Origin: Planctomycetota bacterium
GTDB lineage: Bacteria > Planctomycetota > Planctomycetia > Planctomycetales > Planctomycetaceae
DNA: 39,731 bases
NCBI GenBank assembly: GCA_003671275.1
Contig: QWPB01000146.1
Coordinates: 1 to 39,731 of the forward strand
Direction: 5' to 3'
The notes under the pieces are model-generated. The model searched no databases and was not told the DNA's origin. It saw nothing but the letters and a program-made list of their open reading frames with translations. A program made the translations under genes and the position numbers. Shown piece by piece: positions 1 to 8,143 of the stretch. Position 1 is the stretch's first letter. The number at the start of each line of letters is the position of its first letter.

Positions 1-26
1 AGGGCCGCAATGTGTGTTCCCTCAGC

Positions 27-210
27 CCCAAACTCCAGTTTGGGTCTGCATATTCCCGAAGCTCCGCTTCGCCGCGTGCTGGCCGCCCCCCCTCTTGCAA
101 ACCGGACTCGCGATTGACGATTGAAACCCATCCTGACATGCGGGGAACAAGCCCTGCGTAGCTCGGCGAAGCAGAGCTTCGAGGATATGCGTGACCAAGC
201 CGGAGCTTGG
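27..210. repeat. cluster of short AGCTT-type hairpins
   Basis: Four small inverted repeats lie in the first 210 bases. CCCAAACT/AGTTTGGG is at 27-44, GAAGC/GCTTC at 58-70, GAAGC/GCTTC again at 168-180, and CCAAGC/GCTTGG at 195-210. All have a 2-4 base loop and related sequence (AAGC or AAAC arms around a CCGGA-like centre). A fifth relative is at 1032-1048. No T-run follows, so they do not look like terminators. I read them as a family of small intergenic palindromes. No gene is visible in 1-289; the reading frame that crosses the repeats is not convincing. Confidence 0.55.
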
Positions 211-289
211 TTACAAGAGTTCCAATCTGATTCACCCTGCTGTAAGATCACCCATCGTTTTCGGTTGCCCCGTTCCTTGGAGTCGTCTC

Positions 290-976
290 GTGTCACCCCA
301 GCCGCGATCGACATTTTGGATTGTGACGACGCATGTCCTGACATCGGGGTTAGCCATCCCGACAGTGGTGGGACTCGGCATCATGGGGATCGCCCATCTA
401 GCAAAGATTCATCCCCCGTTTTCACCGCTGACCGAGTTGATAGTGAGCTTGGCAAGCATGTTGCTCGGCACCGGCGGGGGAGTGCTGTATTCCCTCCATT
501 TCATCCGGCGAAACGCCGTCCACGAGCACTGGCCAAGCTGCATCACTCCCTCCCTGATCACCTATGGGGTGTTGGCGGCACTGGGACTGGCGCTCAGCAT
601 TTGGCAATCCAATCCACGAACTCCGGAGGCCATTGGAATTCGTGTACTCGCGACCTTGGTCGGCATGGCGGTGTTCGCAGGGCTGACCGCGTCTGGCCTG
701 AATCAAATGTCCCGCGATGCGGTCACGGCCGTGGGCACTGCGGAGACTGCGCCGCCCGAAGCTGACCCCCGCGCACGGAAAATTCACCCTCGACTTCTGG
801 GAAGCGGCGTTGGCTTTGTGATCGGCTTTGCGGTGGGAGTCGCGATCGCGGTGTTCGGCCTGGGTAATGGAGGCGTCGCCAGAATCGAATGGGATCTCGC
901 GCTCTTCGCCGGAGGTTTCGTAGGCATCCTCGGGGCACTCCTGGGACTGGCCTCTGGTCCCATCAGAGGCATCTGA
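290..976 (+). CDS. small multi-pass membrane protein, unknown function
   Basis: A 228-residue protein with about six hydrophobic stretches: two near the N-terminus (IVTTHVLTSGLAIPTVVGLGI and LIVSLASMLLGTGGGVLYSL), two in the middle (ITYGVLAALGLALSIW, VLATLVGMAVFAGL) and two at the C-terminus (GVGFVIGFAVGVAIAVFGL, LALFAGGFVGILGALLGLA). A charged linker near residues 145-165 separates the halves. I do not recognise the family. The frame stays open upstream to about 191, but I chose the GTG at 290 because GGAG at 278-281 sits eight bases before it and because the upstream residues are read from a repeat hairpin. An integral inner-membrane protein is the only role the sequence supports. Confidence 0.6.
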   Translation: MSPQPRSTFWIVTTHVLTSGLAIPTVVGLGIMGIAHLAKIHPPFSPLTELIVSLASMLLGTGGGVLYSLHFIRRNAVHEHWPSCITPSLITYGVLAALGLALSIWQSNPRTPEAIGIRVLATLVGMAVFAGLTASGLNQMSRDAVTAVGTAETAPPEADPRARKIHPRLLGSGVGFVIGFAVGVAIAVFGLGNGGVARIEWDLALFAGGFVGILGALLGLASGPIRGI

Positions 977-1031
977 GCAAGGTCGGCCGGCTGTGCCTGA
1001 TCGGCGGGATGGCCTCAGCGTTCTATCAGTC

Positions 1032-1048
1032 CCAAACCGGAGCTTTGG
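1032..1048. repeat. hairpin related to the 27-210 repeats
   Basis: CCAAA at 1032-1036 pairs with TTTGG at 1044-1048 around a CCGGAGC centre. The sequence resembles the hairpin at 195-210. It lies 25 bases before a possible small gene at 1073. Confidence 0.4.
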
Positions 1049-1072
1049 AACGAGATTAAAGGAGTTGCACGG

Positions 1073-1174
1073 ATGACCGATATCGCGGGGTTGCGGCGGC
1101 TGCGAGAGGAGCGGTTCTTTGGCGACTGGGATGAGTTTCTGGAGGCCGAGCGTGCGCTGAGTGGCACAGGTTGA
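1073..1174 (+). CDS. possible 33-residue protein
   Basis: A short frame beginning MTDIAGLRRLREERFFGDWD and ending ALSGTG. It starts with ATG and has GGAG at 1061-1064, eight bases before. The composition is charged and predicted helical (many Arg and Glu plus the aromatic run FFGDWDEF), unlike the random translations around it, so it may be a real small protein or the remnant of a longer one. No family is recognised. It lies downstream of the membrane protein gene in the same direction, separated by a repeat hairpin. Confidence 0.3.
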   Translation: MTDIAGLRRLREERFFGDWDEFLEAERALSGTG

Positions 1175-1773
1175 CTCGCTCTGGAGCCTACCGGTGTGCC
1201 TTGGCACAAGAAGTTACCCGGAGAACGTTCGTTCGTGCAACAACCTCTTTCGGCTCCGCTGCCCCGGTAGCCCCCAGCGGCCACCGGGCCACCCCCGCCA
1301 GACATCGCCTGGAATGTCTGGGCTACCCCGCCTGAGCTCTAAATGAGGGCGGCTAGAAGGTGCCACTGCTGGCTGGCCCAGCAGTGCCCGCAGGGTGCGG
1401 GAAGTCGGGAGAACGTGACATGGGAAACCCCGGACTCCCACCGGAAGTCTATCTCCGCAGAGTGGTCCCGGCTGAATCGATGGGGACACTGCGGGGGTAA
1501 CGGCAGCGGGAGTAGTTCTTCGCCGTGGGGCTCTCTCCCTCTGTCGGTGGAACCTGAAACCGTGCCTCACTGGACCCGTTCCTTTTCCAGAAGCACTTCC
1601 CCGATCGAGCGTCCGGCACAGCTTATGCAACTAATTGTCTCGGATCGCACGGATGGGGCCGACCGGCTGGAGCGTGGCCAGTGAAATCACTGGTTCCGGC
1701 GAACGAGGGCCTCGTGATCTTCATTTTCCGCCGCGGACTTGCGGGGCGGATTCGCTGGTGCTGTGTGTCGTTT
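1175..1773. other. 599-base stretch without a convincing gene
   Basis: The first part (1264-1401) is hairpin repeats, listed separately. From about 1402 to 1690 several frames are open on both strands, but their translations are dominated by Arg, Ser, Gly and Pro and match no family I know. The stretch could be a decayed gene or a structured noncoding segment. An imperfect ACGAGG/CCTCGT inverted repeat lies near 1694-1710. No terminator or clear promoter was seen. Confidence 0.35.
1264..1401. repeat. three successive intergenic hairpins
   Basis: Three inverted repeats stand side by side. The first has an outer stem GGTAGCCC (1266-1273) with GGGCTACC (1320-1327) and an inner stem CAGACAT (1299-1305) with ATGTCTG (1314-1320). 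The second is a 9-bp stem, CACTGCTGG (1364-1372) with CCAGCAGTG (1378-1386). The third is CCCGCA (1387-1392) with TGCGGG (1396-1401). They resemble the dispersed palindromes common between planctomycete genes. No T-tract follows. Confidence 0.6.
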
Positions 1774-1802
1774 TTACAAACTGCCGATCGGCAGCTTTGT
1801 AA
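1774..1802. promoter_or_regulatory. 29-base palindrome before the thioredoxin-protease gene
   Basis: The perfect 14-base palindrome CTGCCGATCGGCAG (1781-1794) is flanked by TTACAAA (1774-1780) and, after one extra C, TTTGTAA (1796-1802). It ends 30 bases before the ATG at 1833. It could be an operator or an RNA hairpin in the leader. Fifteen bases (AAACTGCCGATCGGC) recur inverted near 5919-5933, upstream of the dsbD-like gene. Confidence 0.4.
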
Positions 1803-1832
1803 GAATGACAACAGGCATGGAGGCTCGGGCCC

Positions 1833-3356
1833 ATGAATTTTGCTGCCACATTTTATCTGCTGTTCATGGCGGCCCTGGGGGCTGGTTCCCGAGGATATGT
1901 GCTGGAATTCAGCGGTGCTGGGTGTGTCCCCTGTCAACAGGTGGCCCCCATCATTTCCAAGCTCGAACGTGAAGGGCTGGCGATCCGAAGTGTGGATTTC
2001 AACCAGGAACGGGAACTCGCCCAGCAATACCATGTCGACCGGCTTCCGACGTTCATCCTGATTGTCGATGGACGCGAGATCGAACGAGTACAGGGAGCCC
2101 GAAGCGAAACCGAGATCCGCCAGATGCTGGCGAAGATTCCAGGGGCCCCCCGCCGCAGCAGCAGTCCACTGGAGATCCAGCTGGGGTCAGCCGCCCCCCT
2201 GCCCCGCCCGGAAGTCAAAGAGACCGCTGAACCTCGCCCCTCGAAACCCGGGATCAATCCCAAACCGGGTCTGGGTATGTGGCCGTTCCCTGGCGGCAAG
2301 AAATTGAACTTGCCCGCGATGGAAGCGCGCGGCAACAATGCCGAACCCTCGGCTCCCGTCGCCTCTACCGACCCGATGAAAAGCAGTGCCCGGATTCGCG
2401 TCATCACGGGTAATTCGCTGGTTCGCGGCTCCGGAACGGTGATCGAAAGCCTGCCCGGGAAATCCACGCTCATCACCTGCGGACATATTTTCCGTAACGC
2501 GCATGACTCCACAAAGGTCGAAGTCGACCTCTTTGAAGCGGGGGTTCCCAAAACATTCGTCGCGTCCATCGTGGGCTATGACCTGAATGCGGATGTGGGG
2601 CTGATCACGATTCCGACCGCTGATCTCTTTCCCGCCTGCCGCCTGGCCTCAGAAACAGACACCCTCCGCAAGAGCGACACCGTATCGAGCATCGGTTGCA
2701 GCGGAGGAGAAATCCCGACTCGGGAACAAGTGCGTGTAACCGCGATGAATGAGTTCGAAGGCCCGGAAACTTTCAGCTGCACCGGTGTGCCCGTTCAAGG
2801 ACGCTCGGGAGGAGGACTCTTCAATGAACAAGGGCAACTGGTCGGCGTTTGCTTTGCAGCCGACAAGAAGGGCCAGGGGGGCGTTTACTGTGGCCGCGCT
2901 CCCATAGTCGCCCTGCTTCAGAAGTACAGCTTCGACCACTTGATTCCGTTGGCTTCGGAATCTCTGGCAGAGCAGACGGAGGTCATTCCCGGCGAAGCGG
3001 CGGCCCCCTGGGCGGACAACAACAACCCGCTGGGAGTTTCACAGCCCGCTGTCGCGTCGCAACCGGAGAAGCCAGCTAGCCCCCCGGCGGAACATTCACC
3101 CCCCTCGGTAGATGAGTTTGCAGCGGGAGACGCCGAGGTCGTGATCCTGATCAAGACCCAGACGCCGGACGGCCCTCAGAACAAAATCATCCTGCTCCAA
3201 AAGCCCAGCCGGACATTCTTGAAATTCGTCGAGGGTGAAGTCTCCAGCCAGGATACACCTGTCTCCCGCCAGTCAGGGCAATCTTCCGCGGACCAGCTGC
3301 TGCCGACAGGGCTGGAGTCGTTCCGCAACACGCATCCCAATCCACAGAGACCGTAA
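1833..3356 (+). CDS. secreted thioredoxin-domain / trypsin-like serine protease fusion
   Basis: A 507-residue protein. It starts with a signal peptide (residues 1-20) and moves directly into a thioredoxin-like domain with a CVPC redox motif at 31-34 and the cis-proline region RLPTF. After a proline-rich linker comes a chymotrypsin-fold (S1C/trypsin-like) domain. The likely triad is His218 in TCGHIF, Asp254 in NADVGLI and Ser325 in GRSGGGLF. The last 130 residues are low-complexity and end without a PDZ domain, so it is not a standard DegP/HtrA. The ATG at 1833 has GGAGG nine bases upstream. A periplasmic redox-linked protease is inferred; the substrate is unknown. I know similar two-domain proteins in planctomycetes but no named member. 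Confidence 0.85.
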   Translation: MNFAATFYLLFMAALGAGSRGYVLEFSGAGCVPCQQVAPIISKLEREGLAIRSVDFNQERELAQQYHVDRLPTFILIVDGREIERVQGARSETEIRQMLAKIPGAPRRSSSPLEIQLGSAAPLPRPEVKETAEPRPSKPGINPKPGLGMWPFPGGKKLNLPAMEARGNNAEPSAPVASTDPMKSSARIRVITGNSLVRGSGTVIESLPGKSTLITCGHIFRNAHDSTKVEVDLFEAGVPKTFVASIVGYDLNADVGLITIPTADLFPACRLASETDTLRKSDTVSSIGCSGGEIPTREQVRVTAMNEFEGPETFSCTGVPVQGRSGGGLFNEQGQLVGVCFAADKKGQGGVYCGRAPIVALLQKYSFDHLIPLASESLAEQTEVIPGEAAAPWADNNNPLGVSQPAVASQPEKPASPPAEHSPPSVDEFAAGDAEVVILIKTQTPDGPQNKIILLQKPSRTFLKFVEGEVSSQDTPVSRQSGQSSADQLLPTGLESFRNTHPNPQRP

Positions 3357-4046
3357 CGAGCAACGAGCGGCTCTCTGAACTGGGTATGTGGGGAGCGGCG
3401 CCCCACTCGAGTGCATCGTCCATGCGAAACCATCGGGATCAGCCGGCACGCGATAGCGTCCGGTTTCTTGGCGGAAACCATGGGCTGACGCCCCATGGCT
3501 GATGGGATTCCACCAGTAACCTTTCGCTTGGATGCAGCCTTGGCCAGCGCTGGTCGATCCATCCATTCAGATGGGAAACCCTGGAGTACCGTCGGTAGCG
3601 AGCCGTAATGATCGGCAAAATTGAGCAAAAATCGCGTTCCAAAAAGAAAGAATGGGGGGGAAATACCGGCAAGATGCTCCCGGAAAGGGCTGAATGCCGC
3701 CGTTTTCTCCGGTTTGCCTCATGAGTTCGCAGAATCTTTGCAGACACGAAAACTTTCTTGTTGACAGTGCGTTCCGATACCCGAAAAATCAGTGCTGCTC
3801 GGACAAGCCCCACCCCAACTCCCCAAGACGCGATACCACATGCTGAATTCCCATCGAATTCCATCCATCGTGTTTCATGGGTTAGTTGATGTTCTGACGC
3901 GAGGCCGAACCTCTTGCGTTGGAATAGCGTCCTGGAATGGGACGGGCTGTGCTGGGTAGCCCGGTGCCGTGTGCGCCCGGGAGATCGTCCTGCCAAGGCT
4001 GGCTGAAGAGCGGACAGAGTGTTCACATAGAGAGAGAGGGGAACTG
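3357..4046. other. 690-base intergenic region
   Basis: No gene is supported here. It contains the repeat block at 3439-3498. It also has a weak promoter-like pair, TTGACA at 3761-3766 and AAAAAT at 3784-3789 with a 17-base spacer, about 258 bases before the next gene. Otherwise the translations on both strands are unconvincing. Confidence 0.4.
3439..3498. repeat. planctomycete-type intergenic repeats
   Basis: Two repeat units lie together. The segment 3439-3466 (TCAGCCGGC, then GCGATAGCGTCCGG) resembles an intergenic repeat I remember from other planctomycete genomes. It is followed by a hairpin, CCATGGGC (3478-3485), loop TGAC, then GCCCCATGG (3490-3498). No T-run follows, so this is not a classical terminator. 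Confidence 0.5.
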
Positions 4047-4355
4047 ATGGATTTCCACTTTGAGGTCGACCCGGATCTTGATCTGGCTATCGGCACTGAG
4101 CTGAGTTTGGACGAAGCCGAAGGCGAATTCGAACTCGAAGACTTCGCCGCGCTGGGGATCGACCCTTGCTCGCCGACTCCGGCCAAACCGGGCTCGGAAG
4201 AGAAGGTGCGTGTACTGGCAGCCCGCTACGCTGCTGGTGTTCCCCTGTGGCATGATTCCGACTGCTACGACCATGGACCGGTCGATCCTTCATTCATGGA
4301 CGAAGAAGAGTCTGATGAACTGGATCTGGACGTGGTCGCCGACGACGACTTCTAG
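4047..4355 (+). CDS. small acidic protein, unknown function
   Basis: A 102-residue strongly acidic protein: the first 30 residues and the last 20 are rich in Asp and Glu (ending DELDLDVVADDDF). A middle segment reads KVRVLAARYAAGVPLWHDSD, which looks like a conserved short motif and contains the only His/Cys cluster. No signal peptide or membrane segment. The ATG at 4047 follows a purine-rich AGAGAGAGGGG tract; the frame is open further upstream, but those residues look noncoding. A terminator lies downstream. It may be a lineage-specific regulator or binding protein; function unknown. Confidence 0.65.
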   Translation: MDFHFEVDPDLDLAIGTELSLDEAEGEFELEDFAALGIDPCSPTPAKPGSEEKVRVLAARYAAGVPLWHDSDCYDHGPVDPSFMDEEESDELDLDVVADDDF

Positions 4356-4453
4356 GCCGCCGGGAGCAGGAAGCTCCTGATCCTCGCCTGCACGTCTTTG
4401 CTCGCGATCTCTTCGCTCGCGACCATGCGTCTGAGTCAGTACCAGAGTCATCC

Positions 4454-4493
4454 ACCGGGGCGCCCAACCAGGAAGGTTAGGCCCCGGTTTTTT
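4454..4493 (+). terminator. rho-independent terminator
   Basis: ACCGGGGC (4454-4461) pairs with GCCCCGGT (4481-4488). The loop itself contains AACC/GGTT, and the stem runs into six T from 4487. It is oriented to end plus-strand transcription, most simply that of the acidic-protein gene ending at 4355. Confidence 0.8.
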
Positions 4494-4598
4494 CTTGCGC
4501 CTGGCCGATACGGCGACTGATTTCATTCGCAGCTATTAGAGCCATATCAATCTGCGTGAGGCGAAGTTCCTCTCACGCCAATACCCCGAGGCCCCTCC

Positions 4599-5759
4599 TC
4601 ACCGCAGGCAGAATCGGTAGTAGACCTCGGTGGCGAGTTCCAGCTCATCGATCGCCAGCCACTCGTCCTTGGTGTGGGCCTGTAAGATCGAACCGGGACC
4701 GAAGACCACGGACGGGACGCCAAACGAGGCAATCGTGGACGCATGCGTGCCGTAGGGGACGCCGATCTTCTGGTGGGGCCCCGCCACCTCGGCGACGACG
4801 GACAGCAGTTCATCCGCCAGCGGGCCGTTGTCCTCATCGCCCAGAGCCCGGCTGACAATGTAGGCCGGTTCCATTTCGATCTCGAAGTCCAGGCGTGGTC
4901 GCAACCAGTCCCCCAACTGGTCGATCACGGCCACCGGGTCTTCCCCAGGCAGGACGCGACGATCGATCTCGATCGTGCAACAGTCGGGCACAACGTTTAC
5001 ACTTTGCCCCCCCGTAATCCGTCCCACGCTGAGTGTGGCCGGACCGACCAGCCGATGGGGCGGATTGATCCCCCGCACGATCTCGGCGAACTGTTCCAGT
5101 TCAGCGAGGACTCGCCCCATGCGGTAAATGGCGTTCACCCCATTACGGGGTTCGGAACTGTGACAGGCCCGCCCGCGCGTGATGATCCGCCAGCGTGTGG
5201 CTCCGCGATGAGCGACAACGGCATCCAGATTGGTCGGTTCCGCAATGAGGGCGACATCCGGCGTACGGCGAAACGGGTTGGCATGACCTCGGGTCCAGGC
5301 AGCACACAGGGCCTCGATCCCGACCTGAGTATGCTCCTCGTCACAGGCACACGTCATCACGACGTTCGCCGCTCCTGCGGGCGACTCTTTTACAAGGCGG
5401 GCAAACGCCGTCAGCATGGCGGCCAGACCGCCCTTGATATCGCACGAACCGCGTCCGTAAATCTTACCTTCCGCAATGGTCGGGGAGTACGGCGGGATCG
5501 TCATCCCATCCACCGGAACCGTATCCAGGTGGGCATCCAGCATCACCGTGCGCTGGGCACCGGGACTCTCGAAGTACCCGACAACGTTCGGACGTCCCGG
5601 AGCAATCTCGGTGCGTTCACACCGCACGCCGAGATCGCGAAAGAACCCTTCGACAAAGTCGGCCAGTCGGCCTTCCAGGTACTCCGGCCCGGAAACATCC
5701 CGGCCCATCGGATTCTGACTGGGAATCGAGATCAACTGTTGCAGAAGGGGAAGCAGCAT
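4599..5759 (-). CDS. M20 family amidohydrolase (ArgE/DapE-like)
   Basis: A 386-residue cytosolic metallo-amidohydrolase of the acetylornithine deacetylase / succinyl-diaminopimelate desuccinylase family, which hydrolyses N-acyl amino acids. The two-zinc site is intact: His77 and Asp79 in DAHLDTVP, Asp107 in GRGSCDIKGG, Glu141/Glu142 in CACDEEH, Glu174 in IAEPTNL, and a C-terminal His in QAHTKDEW. The dimerisation domain (about 180-290) contains the GGQSVNVVPD motif. The length is normal for the family. The start at 5759 is an ATG with no obvious Shine-Dalgarno site. It faces the acidic-protein gene and diverges from the dsbD-like gene. Motifs alone cannot separate ArgE, DapE or a peptidase, so no symbol is given. 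Confidence 0.88.
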   Translation of the reverse strand: MLLPLLQQLISIPSQNPMGRDVSGPEYLEGRLADFVEGFFRDLGVRCERTEIAPGRPNVVGYFESPGAQRTVMLDAHLDTVPVDGMTIPPYSPTIAEGKIYGRGSCDIKGGLAAMLTAFARLVKESPAGAANVVMTCACDEEHTQVGIEALCAAWTRGHANPFRRTPDVALIAEPTNLDAVVAHRGATRWRIITRGRACHSSEPRNGVNAIYRMGRVLAELEQFAEIVRGINPPHRLVGPATLSVGRITGGQSVNVVPDCCTIEIDRRVLPGEDPVAVIDQLGDWLRPRLDFEIEMEPAYIVSRALGDEDNGPLADELLSVVAEVAGPHQKIGVPYGTHASTIASFGVPSVVFGPGSILQAHTKDEWLAIDELELATEVYYRFCLR

Positions 5760-6092
5760 GGTGGGAGATGGGGTTAGAGATGAGTGGTCATTGAGGGGAG
5801 TGGTGAGAGTTTTCTCCCCGGCCGACTCTCGGCGACGCTGGCGGGGACGGAGGCGAATCCCCGATGACGCAAGACTTGGTTATGTCGATTCGCCCACAGA
5901 AAGCAAGTCCGAGGCTGCGCCGATCGGCAGTTTTCGCCTGTCCCCCGGATCACCTATACGGCATTTCCCTCTCGTCACCAATGAAACTCGGGAGTACACT
6001 AATGATTGCCGATCTAGCTAGTGGAGAGCTGGATTCGGCGGAATCGACCTGTCTGGGCGATTCGTACAAAACCGGCGCAAGGTGGGCGTCAC
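5760..6092. other. divergent intergenic region with a GCCGATCGGC palindrome
   Basis: This gap separates the M20 gene (minus) from the dsbD-like gene (plus) and should hold both promoters. No strong -35/-10 pair was found. The perfect 10-base palindrome GCCGATCGGC is at 5919-5928. Read on the minus strand it shares 15 bases with the palindrome at 1778-1792. The plus-strand frame entering dsbD is already open here from a GTG at 6021, which I consider untranslated leader. Confidence 0.4.
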
Positions 6093-8066
6093 ATGACGTG
6101 GTTGAAATGGGGACAGACGAGTTCAGTCGCAACCCGAGGGTTGGGTTGGCTGCTGGCGATTCTGATGTTGCTCGGAAGCGGGGGAATCGCCCGCGCCCAG
6201 TTCGAGGAACTCGGATCGCCCGGAGAAGAGACTCCGCCAGCGCCTGCTGACTTCAGCATTAACAGCCTGCTCGAAGAAAAGGGACCATCGACGCCGTTTC
6301 CCCGGAAACGCGGCGAGCCGGAAGTCACTGCCTTTTTCTCTCCGCTGGGCGATGCGGCGGGTTCCGTTGTGCTGGCGATCACCGTCAAGCTCAAGCCCGG
6401 GGCCTACACCTACGATCTGGAACCGGTCGAAGGATTTCGCAAGAACACCAAAATCGTCATCGATCAACTGACGGGAGCGACCGCCACTGATCCCGCGTTC
6501 GCAACCGATCATCCCCCCAAAGTCGGTCCCGACATCAATCAGGACAACGCCATTCGCCGCAAGTTCCCGGACGAGGTGACCTTCCTCCAGCGGTACACCG
6601 TGGCAGCGGGTGAGACTCCATCGGCCAGCGGTCTGATCGACATGCTGATCTGCGACGGAGATTCGTGCGTCCCCCAAAAGATCGACTGGATGGCAACATG
6701 GGATTCCACAGCATATGCCGGACGACTGCCCGCCGCCTGGGACGGCAGCAGTGGCGGGTTCGAGGTAGAAGTTGAACAGACCGAGGTGGCCTCGTCACTG
6801 GGCTACAACCTGCTGCTGGCGTTCATCGGCGGAATCATCATGAACGTGATGCCGTGCGTGCTGCCGGTCATCGCGATCAAGGTGCTCTCATTCGTTCAAC
6901 AGGCCGGTGAAAGCCGTTCGCGGATCTTCGCCCTGAATCTGGTGTACTCACTCGGTGTGATCGCCGTGTTCGTGGGGCTGGCCACACTGGCCGCCTTCTT
7001 AAAGATCGGGATGGGGGAACTGTTCCAGAGTGACCGATTCAACGTGGTGATGGCGGGCGTCGTCTTCGTGATGGGGCTGAGTCTGCTAGGGGTGTTCGAG
7101 TTTCAGATGCCGGGGGCCTTGGGCTCCGCAGGAGGCACTCACCGAGAAGGTCTGCCCGGAGCGTTCTTTACGGGCATGCTGGCCACGCTACTGGCGACCC
7201 CGTGTATTGGCCCGTTTGTGGGACCGGTACTGGCCTGGACCATTAAGCAGGACACGTCCGTCATTTACATGGTCTGGACCATGATGGGGCTGGGAATGGC
7301 GTCTCCGTACCTGCTGCTGGGGATGTTCCCGGGACTGATCGACTGGGTTCCACGACCGGGGATGTGGATGCTGCGGTTCAAGCAGTTCTGCGGATTCGTA
7401 TTGATGGCCACGGTGATCTTCGTTCTCAATAGCGTTTCGCCGACGATGCTGATTCCCACGCTGGTCATGTTGCTGGGGCTATCGCTGGGCCTATGGATGA
7501 TTGGCTCACTGTACGATCACTCCACTCCCTCCAATACCAAATGGAAAATCCGCATCGCCGCGTTGATCGTCTCCCTGCCACTGATCGGTTATGGAGCTGT
7601 GCAACACTTTGGACTGAACCAGATTGCCACCTCACTCCAAAAACTGTTTGGAGCCGAAGAACTACCGTGGGAAGAACAGGAGTTCACAGAAGCTCGGATG
7701 GTCGCCCTGAAAAAGGCGGGAACCCCCATGCTGGTCGACTTCACCGCCGACTGGTGTACCACCTGCAAGGGAAATGAACTGTGGGCCCTCAACACTAAGA
7801 AGACCGCCGCCTTTATCAAAGAACACAACATCGTTTGCCTGAAAGCCGACTTCACCAAAGAAAGCCCCGAAATCAAGGATCTGCTCGCCCGGTTTGGGGC
7901 CAGCGGTGTGCCCTTGACGGTGATCTTTCCCCCGGGAGCCAACAGCAAAGGAATCAAGCTGGACGGCGTCTTCAGCCAGTCCACCTTGCTGAACAAACTC
8001 GAGGGGGCATTTTCATCGACTCCGGAATCGAAAACCGCTGGAGTCGACAGCACGAGTGCCGAGTAG
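6093..8066 (+). CDS. dsbD: thiol:disulfide interchange protein, DsbD family
   Basis: A 657-residue membrane protein that should carry electrons from cytoplasmic thioredoxin across the inner membrane to periplasmic disulfide partners. It has the three DsbD parts: a signal peptide (about 1-35) and a periplasmic alpha-like domain with Cys187 and Cys192 (CDGDSC); a core of about eight membrane helices with the paired redox cysteines Cys255 (NVMPCVLPV) and Cys371 (ATPCIGPFVGP); and a C-terminal thioredoxin domain with Cys555-T-T-Cys558. I start at ATG 6093 because it gives a good signal peptide and has AAGGTGGG upstream; a GTG at 6021 would add 24 poorly plausible residues. The domain order is typical of the family. 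Partners may include secreted proteins such as the thioredoxin-protease. Confidence 0.9.
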   Translation: MTWLKWGQTSSVATRGLGWLLAILMLLGSGGIARAQFEELGSPGEETPPAPADFSINSLLEEKGPSTPFPRKRGEPEVTAFFSPLGDAAGSVVLAITVKLKPGAYTYDLEPVEGFRKNTKIVIDQLTGATATDPAFATDHPPKVGPDINQDNAIRRKFPDEVTFLQRYTVAAGETPSASGLIDMLICDGDSCVPQKIDWMATWDSTAYAGRLPAAWDGSSGGFEVEVEQTEVASSLGYNLLLAFIGGIIMNVMPCVLPVIAIKVLSFVQQAGESRSRIFALNLVYSLGVIAVFVGLATLAAFLKIGMGELFQSDRFNVVMAGVVFVMGLSLLGVFEFQMPGALGSAGGTHREGLPGAFFTGMLATLLATPCIGPFVGPVLAWTIKQDTSVIYMVWTMMGLGMASPYLLLGMFPGLIDWVPRPGMWMLRFKQFCGFVLMATVIFVLNSVSPTMLIPTLVMLLGLSLGLWMIGSLYDHSTPSNTKWKIRIAALIVSLPLIGYGAVQHFGLNQIATSLQKLFGAEELPWEEQEFTEARMVALKKAGTPMLVDFTADWCTTCKGNELWALNTKKTAAFIKEHNIVCLKADFTKESPEIKDLLARFGASGVPLTVIFPPGANSKGIKLDGVFSQSTLLNKLEGAFSSTPESKTAGVDSTSAE

Positions 8067-8143
8067 CGACTGAACCGCCAGCGACTCGCTGAATCGCCCC
8101 ATCGCAGCTACTCTCCACCTGTTCCACGAGTGAGGGGCAGGTG

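Noticed and set aside
1214-1630. 138-codon minus-strand frame in the repeat-rich region
   Set aside because: Arg/Pro/Gly-rich, runs through hairpin repeats, no start context or family resemblance.
4743-5777. 344-codon plus-strand frame opposite the M20 gene
   Set aside because: Antisense shadow; the M20 active site is complete on the minus strand.
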